This document shows positions 51,864 to 63,316 of a stretch of 64,000 bases of DNA, in pieces. The notes beneath the pieces were generated by a model. It searched no databases. It had not been told where the DNA came from and saw only the letters and a list, made by a program, of their open reading frames with translations. Every line of letters starts with the position of its first letter. Position 1 is the first letter of the stretch. Source of the DNA: Rhodocollybia butyracea (lineage: Eukaryota; Basidiomycota; Agaricomycetes; Agaricales; Omphalotaceae); contig JADNRY010000210.1 in the NCBI GenBank assembly GCA_015501585.1, forward strand, positions 1 to 64,000. The letters run 5' to 3'. Both the position numbers and the translations under genes were made by a program.

Positions 51864-54062
51864 ATGGCCATACCTCCGGAACAGTTCTATGGCCGTTCTC
51901 GCGAAATAACGCCAGAACCGTCGCTCCTCTCGCCTAATTCAGAAACACCTACTCGTAAAGGTCGAACTACCTCTTTGCCTTTCTCATCCGGTGGAATTTT
52001 GGTCGAACCTGCTTTCCAGGAGGCCGCTCAAGAGTTAAAAGGCAAATTCTCTGTCGTGTCTCCGCGAAAATTCCTGGCCACGTATCTTCCCGATGCACCC
52101 CTTCCAATGCCGGAATTTCACAAGGATCCTTTCAGAAACGTAGCTAAGCAGAGCAGTGAGAGGAAAATGTATGAACCTTTGGTGTGTTTTTTTTTGTTAC
52201 TTGCTCCGAAATAACATCCTAACGTTCGCAGATCGAAGCCTTGACTCCGTTTCTCAAGCAAGGTTGGACTTTGGCGAATACTTCCGACACACCAGACCCC
52301 GATTCCGGATTCTTTGACGGCCACTGTATCAAACCTGATATCACTCTTTATTCCGACAAAAAGCCTTCGAATGAAAATAAATGTCGCGCCCGCGACATGG
52401 AGACCTTCATTGAAGTAAAGTACGAGGAGAAACATGATGGTTTTGACGATGATATCGAAGAGCTTGAAAAGCTAGCTGGGGAACCTCGCGACACCCGTGG
52501 TCAGCTCGTAACTTATCTAAATGCCATGCAAGCTTCTCAGTACCGCACCCATGGCTTCGGCGTCGTTATTGCTGCGCAAAGATGTCACCTTCTCCGTCAT
52601 ACGCACTCTGGCATCGAGGTCACTACGCGATTCAACTACACAACCAGTCCCTATCTCGCCACCTTCTTGTGGCGTCTCTCCCATGCTTCACCCGCTGTTC
52701 GCGGCATCGACGACACCTTCGAGCCTGCTACTAGCGAGACGGCTACTACGATTCTCAATGCTGTCGGAAAACCCCTCTGGAAGGTTCGCGTAAAAGATCG
52801 TTACTACTACGTTTCTGCGGAATTCACGCGTAATCATCACTACCCTGTTGGTCGTGGAACCCGCTGTTTTGTGGCGGTAGACTGCGAGACATGGCAAAAG
52901 TGCGTGCTTAAGGATACTTGGCGGGTTATAGGCTACCATCGCGAGGGCGAAGTTTACAAGAGGCTTCATGATAATTCTGTCCGAAACATTCCCACCATTC
53001 TTGCTGAGGCTGACGTCCCTGGTGCCACGCATTCTTGTGGTGTCTTGGGTCCCGAGTGGCATTTTCCTAAATCGGGCCGTACGGCTCGTCAGCACCAGCA
53101 CTACCGTATTGTTCTCGGCGTTGTTGGAGAACCAATGACTGAATTCGAATCGACCTGGGAGCTCAATAACGTTGTGCTTCATGCCCTGCAATGTAAGGAT
53201 GCTTCTCGCTGTAATGATTCATTGATCTTCATTTCTCACATACAGCACACCATGACGCTGTCGGCAAAGCAAAGGTAGATCATCGCGATGTTTCTGTCGG
53301 AAATATTATTATCGTTCGCCATGGATACAGTCAGCCTGCTACGGGTATGCTCATCGATTGGGAACTTTCCAAGTACCACGAAGAGAACGAGGCGAGAGTA
53401 TATGAAAAGACTGTGCGTATACCTATCCCACACATTACTCTATCGTTCACGCTTCCTTCCCCTAGGGTACTCTACAATTCACCGCTGCCCGACTTTTGGA
53501 AGAACAGCCAGGGGTCCGAACGTTTGCTGACGATTTGGAATCATTCGTGCTCGTCTACCTCTGGTGTGCAGCTCGCTACGCGCCAAATACCATGACTCCC
53601 CGTTACCGCGGCCAGGTGTTGCAGAGGTTTGATAGTCAGGATTCAAGCGCAAGAGAAGCAATGTTAGCGTCTGGTCGCCTCACAGCCTACCGGTACAAAC
53701 TTTCTTCTCCCCATCTGTACTCAATTCTCGAGGAGATACTGGATCGCTATAAATATCGCTATTTTACACCTTCCCGTGACCCAGAGGAAAACAGACGGTC
53801 ACAAATGATCAAGGATGAGATTGAGAAGCATGATTGGATGGAAAATGCTCTGAGTAAAGCATCGGAGGAAAAGGAGTGGGAGGATATTCTTGATCGTTCA
53901 GTGGATCAGGAAATTGAGCTGGGGAAGAAGGATGAGCCGAGTTCAAGAAAGAGGAAGGCAATGGTTTCAGAGTATACTGCTGTTTCTGAGCAGAGAGTGA
54001 GGCAACGGGGTGAGCGGGGGCCAATTCCGCAGGAGGAAGACAACGATTCGGATGGTATGTAG
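51864..54062 (+). CDS. FunK1-type fungal protein kinase, four exons, 680 aa
   Basis: Exons 51864-52181, 52232-53192, 53246-53412 and 53466-54062 join in frame across introns of 50, 53 and 53 bp (gtgtgt...gcag; gtaagg...acag; gtgcgt...ctag). Early conserved parts are KPDITLYSDKK and METFIEVKYEE. The kinase region has FAVDCETWQK..VLKDTWR (Lys in the VLKD strand), the catalytic loop HRDVSVGNI, and LIDWELSK in place of the usual DFG, as is normal for this family (Pkinase_fungal). The C-terminal part FADDLESFVLVYLWCAARY is also typical; the end is charged and low-complexity. The family is greatly expanded in mushrooms, roles largely unknown. This is the clearest intact host gene here. Confidence 0.9.
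52182..52231 (+). other. Intron 1 of the FunK1 gene, 50 bp
   Basis: Donor gtgtgt, branch-like ctaac at 52219-52223, acceptor gcag; phase 0. Confidence 0.85.
53193..53245 (+). other. Intron 2 of the FunK1 gene, 53 bp
   Basis: Donor gtaagg, acceptor acag; splits a Ser codon and leads into HHDAVGKAKVDHRDVSVGN. Confidence 0.85.
53413..53465 (+). other. Intron 3 of the FunK1 gene, 53 bp
   Basis: Donor gtgcgt, acceptor ctag; phase 0, joining RVYEKT to GTLQFTAARLLE, the expected family sequence. Confidence 0.85.
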
Positions 54063-55003
54063 AGCTGTTAATACCTGTGTCGTAGAATGTAATGTATCTA
54101 AACATGTACAAGCTCATTGTCGTCCCGCTCCTTGGGACTCTCAACGGCAAACGTTGCCAATTAACGCGATTTTCACGGGGTATCGATCACACTTGCGAGT
54201 AGAAGCTTGATAATAGGACTCATTCTTTGGTGGAATTGAGAGGACCAACCGTACAGTGGTCGAGTGGTTACTCCTACTACTACTAGGCTCTGCATTTGCT
54301 CTGCATCAAACCCAACCTCTCCTCCAGCGTACCTCTCCTCCAGCATACCACGATCCCACGTACCACTACTACTCAAAAGTATCGGTACGTCCTTTTTCGA
54401 CTACTCCGTCCCTTCCTACACACCTATCCCCATCCAGCCGGCCTCAACTACATCGGCATTCACCCGCCCGCCCGTTTATGCTCTTCTTTCGGGATCCCAT
54501 CGCACAGGTCATCGGAATATGTCATTCGTTTATGGTGTTTTTCTAGTATTGAAGTTTTCTTTTTGCCTTGCTTTACTCTTCCTTTTCTATTCGATAACGA
54601 TGATCGATCACCCATTCTCCCACATACAGTCTATTACAGTAATATTCACCTAGATATATGTCATGAGAGTACTGGGATCGGTACGTCTTTTCCCGTCTTT
54701 TCCCGTCTCTTCTATCCCTTCCTAAACTCCCTCCCTCCCTCATCTAGCTGGCTTCAGCTACATCGGCATCGGCATCAGACTCTCCCAGCAGCACCCAGCT
54801 CAACGCGCCTCACGTGGACAAGATCTACATCTACCTCAAGAAACAAAACAAGAAAAACGGGGGCACCGGCGAGGGTGAACTCGAGTATGGCGTGCCATCC
54901 ATGATCATAGGGAGTATCGTGTTGCCTGTGGGGCTGTTGACGACGAGCTGGGCGGCGGAGAAGGAGATCGATTGGGTTGTTATGGATGCGGTGCGTTGGT
55001 TCA

Positions 55004-55294
55004 TGTAACGGAGTTGTGACTCGTTACGCAGGCGTCTAACACTTTCCTTAATTGTTTTGTTTACTCATCGAACTTTAGTAGATAATTCGCTCTTTACTTA
55101 CTCGTTTCGTATTTATATAATATCTACTTATAGTAATAGGTCTCAAGAAAGGTATATAAGGTAGAGTACTTTGCTGTAGGTAGATAGGTCCTCGTGATCG
55201 AAATCCCCCCGGTTTACAACGGTTCTCTCGAGACTACCTCTTCTCTCACACTTCCCGTGTTGCGCTACGGTGACTCTGTCACTCTAGCGTTACA
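55004..55294 (+). repeat. 5' LTR of the gag-only element
   Basis: tgtaacggagttgtgactcg...ctagcgttaca, with a TATA-like gtatataagg near 55152. Confidence 0.95.
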
Positions 55295-55338
55295 TATTTT
55301 GAACCCCCAACAACCGCACCTTTTTTTCATCGTCCTCG

Positions 55339-57402
55339 ATGGCCAACCCCACGTCTGATCAACGCGGACTCCGACCTGGACACCAAAATATTTCCACCAT
55401 GACCAACAACTCGACAAACAACCAACACCGCAACACTAGCCGATACCGCCTTCGGCACAGCCCAGGTCAGTATCATTACAAGGACCTTACCGTCCTTCCC
55501 GTCGGCTACGACGGTCAGTCTGCTAAACGCAGTCTGAATCCCCAAGTGGGAATATCTCCCTCGTCAGAGGTCAGAGATGAGGCTGGTGCCGTGAAACTCA
55601 CTCAGCAGGCATCGCGGGAGGTCATGGTATATGACCTCGCCGATGAAGGAAACCCACATGAGTGGGTGACCGTACAATACGGCTCTCGTCGTAGAGCCAC
55701 TAGTCTAGACAGTTCTGGAAATATTAATAAATTTCCATTACACCCTGTAAAAAATGTGAAACGCGTTAGTAGACAGGGTCGGGCCAAGAAACCCGCACCT
55801 TTGTCAGTTGCTCAAGGAGCTATTTGGGAAGCCAGAAATGGGCGTTCTCAATCTCACCGCAACGGCCTTCATAGACGTATGGAAGCCATTGAGCAGAACA
55901 CTGCTGCCGACAGCTGGAGCAGTGAGAAATCGGTTTCCCCAGTGAAAAAACGGCTCTTCGTTCACAAGGGACCTGACCCGAATAATTTGGATGTGGCAGA
56001 CATCTCTGATGGTGGCCACAACCTCGATGTTAACAAGGAGGCTTTAGACCATATTAGCCTGGCCTTCCGTGATATCCCGAAGGGAAAAAACGAGCCTGGA
56101 AGTAATAAAATTAGGCCAAAGAAGGCAAAGAAACGGCCGAAACACCGTGCCGGCTCAGAAGATTTAGTTGAAGCTCACATAAGAAATATTGTCGAGCACA
56201 GGCCGAGAAAGCCATCTAATAAATATTTGGTTCCAAATATTGAGCGTGTTGTGCGCCCTAACGAGCTTCTAGCTCCAACAAATCAGTTATCAAGATTACT
56301 GACTCCGGCCAAGGGCAAAAGGCAAGCCGGGAAGCAAAAGAACAAGGGTCGAGGATATCCTTCCGACTCCTCTTCCAACTCTTCCAGCTCTGATTCGAGC
56401 TCTTCGTCAACGTCAGATTTAGATTCCGACACTTCGAGTTCGGACAGCACCGATTCGGGATATAGACGCCGTGACAAGCGCCAGCGGAAACATCACAAGA
56501 AAAAGAGCAAGATGTTGCTCAAACCCAATCCCCCCGAGCTCTATAATGGCTCTGTGGATATTCGAGCATTTATTAAGTTCGTGACTGAAGGAACGGCATA
56601 TGTACGTGACGGACATGTCCCAAAAAATCGCCGTGTAATGAAATTGTCTAAGTACCTATCGGGAAAAGCATATCAGTTCTATTTAACGACGATTGCAGAT
56701 TCTCCATTTGACTGGAGATTGAATGAATTCTTTACCGGGTTGAATAACTACTGCTTCCCAGTGACGTACCGCATGGACCAACGTCGTAAGCTCAAAAAGG
56801 CGGTCCAGGATGATAAGTCGGTTCGAGACTTTCTTGCCAAATTAGGTGATTTATTTGACACTGTTGGCATTCTCGACGAACGCGAGAGAATCCATAAACT
56901 ATGGTCAGGCCTAAATGGAAATATCCAGAAAGGACTCTGGAGGCAGAAGTTGAACCCTGAATTCTCGACTTACAAGGATGTTGCTATGGCCGCAGAACTT
57001 GTCGAGATGATTGAAAATGTTTTGGACAGCAGTAACTACTCGACGGAACAGGAGAATGACCTGTCCGAGTCTAACTCGGAAAGTAATGATTCCCAGCAGA
57101 ATTTTTGTTTTAAGAATGAAACCTCGCGCAGTGATTCCGGGTCTGAAGGCAATAGCTTCGGCTCAGATCAGCCTTTTGCCAATGAATCTTTGAATGGGTT
57201 CTCAAGTAATGCATCCGAGCCCGAGGGCGGCAACTCCGACAGCGAATCCAGTAGCAGTGGTTCCAGTCAGCATGAAAATGATAACAGGTCAGACAGCTCT
57301 GCTCACCAGCAGGACTCCATCCGTGAACATCACAGGAATGGCCCATATTTGAATGGAAACCGCTATAAGCGTCGAAATCAGCGACGTGAGCTCTCTGAAT
57401 GA
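55339..57402 (+). CDS. gag: Gag of the gag-only LTR element, 687 aa
   Basis: ATG at 55339. The N-terminal half is basic, followed by a Ser/Asp-rich stretch (about residues 335-375) and a lysine/arginine block. The capsid-like gag domain runs from PPELYNGSVDIRAFIKFV through KLSKYLSGKAYQFYL and LNNYCFPVTYRMDQRRKL to KLWSGLNGNIQKGLW and ELVEMIENVL. A Ser/Asn-rich acidic tail follows. The frame ends at TGA 57400-57402, but the same frame continues immediately with a CCHC zinc knuckle, so this stop either is a mutation or is read through. Confidence 0.85.
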   Translation: MANPTSDQRGLRPGHQNISTMTNNSTNNQHRNTSRYRLRHSPGQYHYKDLTVLPVGYDGQSAKRSLNPQVGISPSSEVRDEAGAVKLTQQASREVMVYDLADEGNPHEWVTVQYGSRRRATSLDSSGNINKFPLHPVKNVKRVSRQGRAKKPAPLSVAQGAIWEARNGRSQSHRNGLHRRMEAIEQNTAADSWSSEKSVSPVKKRLFVHKGPDPNNLDVADISDGGHNLDVNKEALDHISLAFRDIPKGKNEPGSNKIRPKKAKKRPKHRAGSEDLVEAHIRNIVEHRPRKPSNKYLVPNIERVVRPNELLAPTNQLSRLLTPAKGKRQAGKQKNKGRGYPSDSSSNSSSSDSSSSSTSDLDSDTSSSDSTDSGYRRRDKRQRKHHKKKSKMLLKPNPPELYNGSVDIRAFIKFVTEGTAYVRDGHVPKNRRVMKLSKYLSGKAYQFYLTTIADSPFDWRLNEFFTGLNNYCFPVTYRMDQRRKLKKAVQDDKSVRDFLAKLGDLFDTVGILDERERIHKLWSGLNGNIQKGLWRQKLNPEFSTYKDVAMAAELVEMIENVLDSSNYSTEQENDLSESNSESNDSQQNFCFKNETSRSDSGSEGNSFGSDQPFANESLNGFSSNASEPEGGNSDSESSSSGSSQHENDNRSDSSAHQQDSIREHHRNGPYLNGNRYKRRNQRRELSE

Positions 57403-58518
57403 GAAAGAAATGAATACCTTGCGACTGGTCGGTGTTTCCGATGCGGCGAGTATGGTCATATAAGCCGCCACTGCCCGAATAGGCAACCAGTGCACCACGA
57501 TAACCATACCTCCCCAGACGCCGAAGATGGAGATCGGATCTCCGAACTCGACTTTGGGATGGTGAGCTTTGGCCTCCCTAATTCGGGTGCAGTGAATGAC
57601 AGGCCTCCGGTGAATGGTAGATACTCACATCTTCGCCCAAACTTATCTAGTCAGGGCCAACATGGTGAATACCTACTGCCAGAGAAACACAGATGTCCCA
57701 TTACGATGAAGGCATTTGCGCGCCAGCATGAGTCTGACGCTTTGAATATTGCAAGAGTCAAAGAAACTTGCCGAAAGAAGAAGAAGAATTCCGTTTTGCA
57801 CGATCCCCGTGAAGAAGAAAAGGAGGGCGGGAATACGGATATTGATCCATTCTCGTCAACTTCCCGCATACCTAGTAATGCTCCACTTCAGAAATCAACA
57901 TCCAGAGTTGTAGATGTCCCTCAGATGATGAACGGAGGGCGGGTCTATCTTCGACCTAGAAAAATTGAAAGAATAACAAAAATACCTGATAAACTCACCT
58001 CTACTTTTCAGAATCCCCTTCCCTGGCTTCAACAATCCCGAAACGGCAACATCCTTATTCCTTCTCCCACTGGAAACACCCATTTCATTTCCATTTCCGA
58101 TGTTCACACTTGCATTGAATTCGACCACATTCTACAAAGCAAAGATGTCGACTTACGCACAGCAGATATTCCCGCAATCTATCCATTCTTCGCTGAACAA
58201 GTCAATAGCGACCCATTTATTCGACCTCACGGACTTGCCACCTTTGATCTCAGCACTGGAGAAGTATTTGCAGGGATGCGAAGCATCGATTGGCAGCGCT
58301 TCGAGCGCATCGTGCATAGAAATGGTGTGCAAATTGATGGATTGACTACAGACAATCATAACCTACATGAAGGATTGAAGCAAAAATCGAGAAAGGAAAG
58401 GAAGAGAGGGCGGAAGGGACGGAAGGATAGGCACCAGAAGATTGGTTTGAAGTGCCATAGAGCTTCTGGGGTCCTCGAATTCTTTCACCAGCATCCAGCG
58501 TTGCCCCGACTGGTTTGA
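57403..58518 (+). CDS. In-frame continuation after the TGA: zinc knuckle plus unknown region
   Basis: In the same frame as gag, 11 codons after the TGA, comes CFRCGEYGHISRHC, a complete CX2CX4HX4C zinc knuckle. The following 300 or so residues include KRRK-type basic blocks, a KETCRKKKKNSV stretch, RVYLRPRKIERITKIPDKL, NGNILIPSPTGNTHFISISD and a very basic C-terminus (KSRKERKRGRKGRKDR). I recognise no enzyme. Without a natural ATG near its start (first GTG at 57490), it is most likely expressed, if at all, as a Gag extension. No protease or RT motif is present. Confidence 0.6.
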   Translation, partial: ERNEYLATGRCFRCGEYGHISRHCPNRQPVHHDNHTSPDAEDGDRISELDFGMVSFGLPNSGAVNDRPPVNGRYSHLRPNLSSQGQHGEYLLPEKHRCPITMKAFARQHESDALNIARVKETCRKKKKNSVLHDPREEEKEGGNTDIDPFSSTSRIPSNAPLQKSTSRVVDVPQMMNGGRVYLRPRKIERITKIPDKLTSTFQNPLPWLQQSRNGNILIPSPTGNTHFISISDVHTCIEFDHILQSKDVDLRTADIPAIYPFFAEQVNSDPFIRPHGLATFDLSTGEVFAGMRSIDWQRFERIVHRNGVQIDGLTTDNHNLHEGLKQKSRKERKRGRKGRKDRHQKIGLKCHRASGVLEFFHQHPALPRLV

Positions 58519-58843
58519 CCGGAGGTCATCCCGCTGATACCTTTCCACCAACTCGCAAAAATCCACACTCCCCTCATTCATGCCTCAATGCCTCGCTGAA
58601 CATCCCTTGTTGCTGCTCTACTGCGCTGTCTACACATATTCCTCCTCCGAATCCCCTTCCCGATGCTTTGAAACCCGAAACACAATCCTGCGTCAGTTTC
58701 AATGATGATCTTGCGCAATCTATTGATGATAATCAGTATCGTTATGGGAAAAGGAACTCACTTCGACAACGTTCAATTGGATGAAGCGCTGGGAGAGAGA
58801 AGGTTGAGAGATCTTCGGCCGTGAAGGATCTCTGGAGGGCATA
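58519..58843 (+). other. 3' untranslated part of the gag-only element
   Basis: No convincing ORF; a short overlapping frame reaches 58784. A modest purine-rich stretch (ggagggcata) precedes the 3' LTR. Confidence 0.5.
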
Positions 58844-59135
58844 TGTAACGGAGTTGTGACTCGTTACGCAGGCGTCTAACACTTTCCTTAATTGTTTTGT
58901 TTACTCATTGAACTTTAGTAGATAATTCGCTCTTTACTTACTCGTTTTGTATTTATATAATATCTACTTATAGTAATAGGTCTCAAGAAAGGTATATAAG
59001 GTAGAGTACTTTGCTGTAGGTAGATAGGTCCTCGTGAATCGAAATCCCCCCGGTTTACAACGGTTCTCTCGAGACTACCTCTTCTCTCACACTTCCCGTG
59101 TTGCGCTATGGTGACTCTGTCACTCTAGCATTACA
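58844..59135 (+). repeat. 3' LTR of the gag-only element
   Basis: Same ends as the 5' LTR, one base longer; about 98% identical. Confidence 0.95.
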
Positions 59136-59209
59136 GTTCACTTGACTTGCGCATTTGTGACTAATTGTGTTAATTATGATTATGATTTCGTGGTTACAAG
59201 CTTATTAGA

Positions 59210-61160
59210 CCCGTAACTACGTCACAGAGAGAAAGGAGGATGGTGGTATGGTGGTATTGAGCCTGGAACACCTGGGTTCTGAAATGCAACACACATTGCG
59301 CTGTATGTGTAGAATGCATGGATGAACCCAGTCCACTGAGCACTCTGCTGTGGCAGCAAAATTTGCTGGAAACTTTGAACATCAGGAAAAACGCCCACTC
59401 AAAATATTTCATAATTCTGAGAAATATTCTTGTAATATCAAAAGGGCTACTAAGATCACCCAAATATTCTTGTAATATTGAAAAGACTACTAAGATCACC
59501 CAAATTTGCATAATTTTGCAAATTGTGGCAATTTTGATAAGTAAAATACATAGGATTCAGATTTTGACAATTTTTTGCCAGGCTTTCCATTGGCTTTCCA
59601 GGTTTTGAAAAATTTTCTGGTATTATCAAAAATTTACAGACAGGATAGAAAAAAGTAACCCAGAGATGCCGATAAGATGGCGTGAAAGCTTGTGGTTGCA
59701 ATCACTGCATGACACGCAAGAATATGCTATGCCAGTGCTATGCTCTACGATATGCGAGTTCTTTTCGGCATGTAGTGCCAGACAACGCAGTAATCCCGCT
59801 ACGCTGCCAGGCAGCATAGTCATAATCAACATGAAATATTACTGGTAATAACTGAAATAAAAGTACACATTGAAGTAAGTAAAAGTCATAATGAAACACA
59901 AGCAAACGTACAATACAAACTTAAAAAGGCAGCAGCCGTGGAGGGAAGAAAGCGAGGAAGAAATCATCACAGTTCAATATGTATGTGACAGGTGACGTGG
60001 CTCTTTTGTTGTTGTAAGTTAAAATAAGGTCCTGCCGGAGCCAGCCGGATCCTGCCCTCAAGATCTCGTGATAACCACGTTGAAAAAGCTCGATCTTCGG
60101 CGTTTGTTGAACTTGCTTCTCGACGGCGATTTTCACTGGATTCTCCCTTCAGCTTCTTGCGCTGCCTTCTGACTCTCGCCATCACTCAATATTTTCTCTA
60201 CAGTGCTTCTCACCAGTGTTGCTTTCAACCTCTCACTGTCACCCAGTGTTTTCTCTCATTTGACTATCATGCTTGTATAAACATATTCACCCTGGTATGT
60301 TTTGCTTGTTCATTACGACGGCTACTGAATCCTGGCATAAATAGGCTCTGGCTTCGTTTAACCCATCCTCTATTTGTCGATCACTGAATTTTAAATGAGC
60401 TGCTCGGTGTGTTTGTTTTTTTTACCATCTATTTATCGTATAAACTCACCAGCTTCGTCGTCAGATTTATATCACGCTCTGTCACATGCTACTACTTTGC
60501 CTACCCTACGTTGCCCTACTACCACTACTTTGCCTACCACTATGTTGCCCTACTACCACTACTTCGCCTACCACTCCTACTATTACTATTTCACCTTAGT
60601 ACTACTGAGAGCTTGCTTTATGTATTTGTTTAGTAGTGTTGCTCATTGCAACATGACTTGCTACTTAGGATTGCTTTAATGAGAGTCCATTTACATTTTC
60701 TCTGTTATGAAGTGAAAAGTTGAGATGAATGTGGTAAATTGAAAATGATACTATGCTATGCTGAATTTTTGCGAAGCCTTGAGAAAATCTGGATAATTTC
60801 TGATAGTGTTTGAAAAAGGCACAAAAACCTATGAAAAATTACTGAAGTTTGCAAGGGGACTGTGTTATTTTTCAAATCAACGAAACAAGGGTAATTTAGA
60901 TAATTTTGAGAATTTCCAAGAATTTTCAGAAACTATGTCACAATTATCAAATATTTGGTGTAGGCAGTTTTCCTGATGAATAAGTAAAAGATGAGCACGC
61001 ATACTTACATAGTTAGTCCAGAAGGGTTCACTTGCTGATGGGAAAACCATGACTGAGAGATAGCAGCCAAATGGTACTGTGAGGTTATTGACCTGGTAGA
61101 GACTCAACTGCTTTGGTAGTGATAGCTACTACGGAGGAGCTCCAAAAGTAGGCGCTCAAG
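59210..61160. other. No recognised gene
   Basis: AT-rich. A tandem duplication of ttcttgtaatatYRAAA with the following ctactaagatcacccaaat lies at about 59427-59505 (unit 43 bp, two copies). At 60494-60590 an actaccactactttgccta-type unit repeats about four times. ORFs in this region are short and unrecognised. Confidence 0.35.
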
Positions 61161-61179
61161 GGTTGAAGTATTTCAATCT

Positions 61180-61680
61180 ATGATAATGGGACATGGGTTG
61201 CTGATATGTCAAGGAGACCAAAAACAACTTGAAACTTGGGAAAGAGTAAGTATAGCTAGTGCATGTGGGGATCCAGGATCTATACCTACAAGTAATCTAT
61301 GGAAGAAACAGCTTCTGTATCCATATATGAAATCATATATGAGATATGAGCCAGATAGAAGTCATACTCATGCTCATACTATGGTCCAGAACCACATTGA
61401 GTTGCTACAGATTGCTGTGTGGAAAATCATGGAAAGAGGGATTCAAAACTCCCAGCACTGCAAAATACTGTAGCAGCATTGGAGCACTTCAAGTATGCTA
61501 ATCTCATTCTCAAATAACATTGCAGTGGACCCCATTGGCTCATCCATAACCCCAAAGCAGAGGCATTGTTTCCCGGTAGATGATAATGCTGGGCCTTGGC
61601 TGCAACAGGACAGGCTGGATGTAAAGATCCGTTCACAATTGGATCTTCCCAATGTACAGTATAGTGAGGGGCCCGTTGGG
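61180..61680 (+). pseudogene. Relic of an unidentified gene
   Basis: A coding-like stretch (GDPGSIPTSNLWKKQLLYP, HTMVQNHIELLQIAVWKIME) runs to a stop near 61473. Another frame continues the same sense with VAALEHFKYANLILK, a stop, then HWLIHNPKAEALFPGR. The alternating frames suggest a decayed gene. Family not recognised. Confidence 0.35.
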
Positions 61681-61759
61681 CAGATTCACTACAATATTGA
61701 GTTTGGTGTTGCTGATTTAACAGTGTGGTTTCCGATGGTTCTTCTGTGTTAACAGGTAA

Positions 61760-62960
61760 TATTCTGGTATTCTGATCAAACAGATGTGACGTCTTCTGTG
61801 GTAAGCGGGTAAAAGTAGTTCTTTTGTGGTGAGCAGGTAAAGGTGGTTCTTCTGTAATAAGCAGGGATTCTTCTGTTGTAAGCAGGTAATTGGTGATGCT
61901 TCTGGATATTCACAGTTAGCAACTAAGATTCATATCAAGGTTCAATTCACAGCTATGCTGCACAAAGGTAATAGTTCCAAAATAACAAGGCTGGGGTACA
62001 ATGTATCTACTGAGCGGTATTTATACTAGCTACCTATCCGAGTCATGTTCCGAGTCATTTTGACTCATATAATATAATTCATTTCCGGTTCTGGGTTCCG
62101 GGTCATTATATTGCACCCGAAATTAGACCATATGACTTGTTTGTTATCAAATGTCATTAATACAATATTGAGACAATCATGTGCTCAATCATGTGTCCAA
62201 TTTGTCAGTCAGGAAATGTTCACTTCCTGACACTGGAGCACAGAAAAACTCCTGAGAGTCAGAATCATCACCCGGGTACATCATGGATGAAGGGTTGCTG
62301 ACTCTCCATCCCTCCGGCGGCACAAATTCCCATTTCAGGGAAAGGGAAAATGTTGAATTGCTGCTGTTTGTAACCTAGTTAGCAAGCAGTGGATTGAAAA
62401 ATCTGGGCAAACCTTACAGTCCCGTCTGTATCGTTCCCAGACCGAGCGATATCATTCCAGCCGACCCGACCCTCGTCCAAGCTGCTCCGTCAATGTACCG
62501 TAGATATGAATTGGCCATCACATTTTCTGCCCTGAGTATGACAGGGAGTTGACAGGGAGGGCATTGTCAAATTTGTACATACTTAAGTAGAACAATCCAG
62601 CTTTGCTGGCGTTTTCCTTAGGTTTAGCATACAGAGGAGGCGAGAGAATTCTTGATGCTAGGGTTGAGACATTATTACTCTAGTATATGCTCCACTATTG
62701 CAATGATGCAATTGTATGAACCTGTACTGTTTATTTGTGCGAGGTCTCATTGAGTTGTCAAAGGTGATCCTCCTTTGAATTGTGTGTCATGCCCTAGGCA
62801 TATACAGACTGCCAACATTTCCCGCTTACCATTACATAATCCTTAACGCTACTGCGCAGCAATCCCCGACTACAGGACAAATGAGTCATTGTCACTTCCT
62901 TCTGTTAAGCGGTCTGAGTCAAGTTAGAATATGAATTTTGCATTACGAGCCTATGGCTCC
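61760..62960. other. No gene; short direct repeats
   Basis: A unit like ggttcttctgtggtaagcaggtaa repeats about four times at 61735-61895. The rest is featureless. Confidence 0.35.
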
Positions 62961-62964
62961 AGGT

Positions 62965-63260
62965 AATGCAGAGTGGGTGAGCAAAGTAGATCCATGTCAA
63001 CAGGCGGCTCGGGCGCTGCGCATACTAGCTTTGGCTGGTCAAAGCATTCCAGCCTCTGCAGATTGAGGGTGTGCTTGTTCACAGCGGCACCTCCATCAAT
63101 GGGTTTCGCTTTGCTCACCCAATTACAACTTGGTCAAAGGCTTCAACCAAGTTGTACCATAGCTTTGCTTTGGGAGTTGATGTTGAACTTGCAGGTGTCA
63201 ACAATCTACTGGCTATGGACCAGCCGCTTTCTTTATATCCAGAGGGCTGCCGCTGATCAG
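62965..63260 (+). pseudogene. Short gene relic, family unknown
   Basis: QQAARALRILALAGQS and, after a frame change near 63065, VLVHSGTSINGFRFAHPITT and SFALGVDVELAGVNNLLAMD read like consecutive pieces of one protein. No family recognised. It stops just before the copia LTR. Confidence 0.3.
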
Positions 63261-63316
63261 CAAAATGTATGAATGGAAAGCCACTTTCTGACACCGTACA
63301 GTGCTGGGGGCCGCTG

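Larger units (their letters stand above)
55004..59135 (+). mobile_element. Non-autonomous gag-only LTR retrotransposon, 4132 bp
   Basis: LTRs of 291 and 292 bp differ at about five positions, and an exact 5-bp target duplication, gttca, flanks it (54999-55003 and 59136-59140). The interior encodes a Gag with a zinc knuckle and a second ORF segment, but I see no reverse transcriptase, RNase H or integrase motif. It would need enzymes from a related element. Gag of this type belongs with basidiomycete gypsy elements. Confidence 0.9.
54256..59209 (+). pseudogene. MFS transporter pseudogene copy 2, split by an LTR element
   Basis: Matches copy 1: FFRDPIAQVIGI then MSFVYGVFL (54480-54545), CHESTGIG (54660-54678), an intron with the same ttcccgtc repeats, a GIGI and LYIDKIY-equivalent block, NGGTGEGELEYGVPSMIIGS, and IVLPVGLLTTSWAAEKEID up to 55003. 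It resumes after the retroelement at 59136, where ttgcgcatttgtgact and gattatgatttcgtggtta match intron sequence of copy 1, and ends near 59209. A third partial copy of the intron/exon junction lies at about 54380-54470. The frame is interrupted several times. Confidence 0.65.

Noticed and set aside
51864..54062. Treating the FunK1 gene as transposon-encoded because of its neighbourhood
   Set aside because: No terminal repeats or duplications bracket it, its introns and family motifs are those of host FunK1 genes, and the frame is intact across three introns.
55295..55330. tRNA primer-binding site or self-priming site after the LTR of the gag-only element
   Set aside because: The sequence tattttgaacccccaac matches no tRNA 3' end I can name and has no long complement in its LTR.
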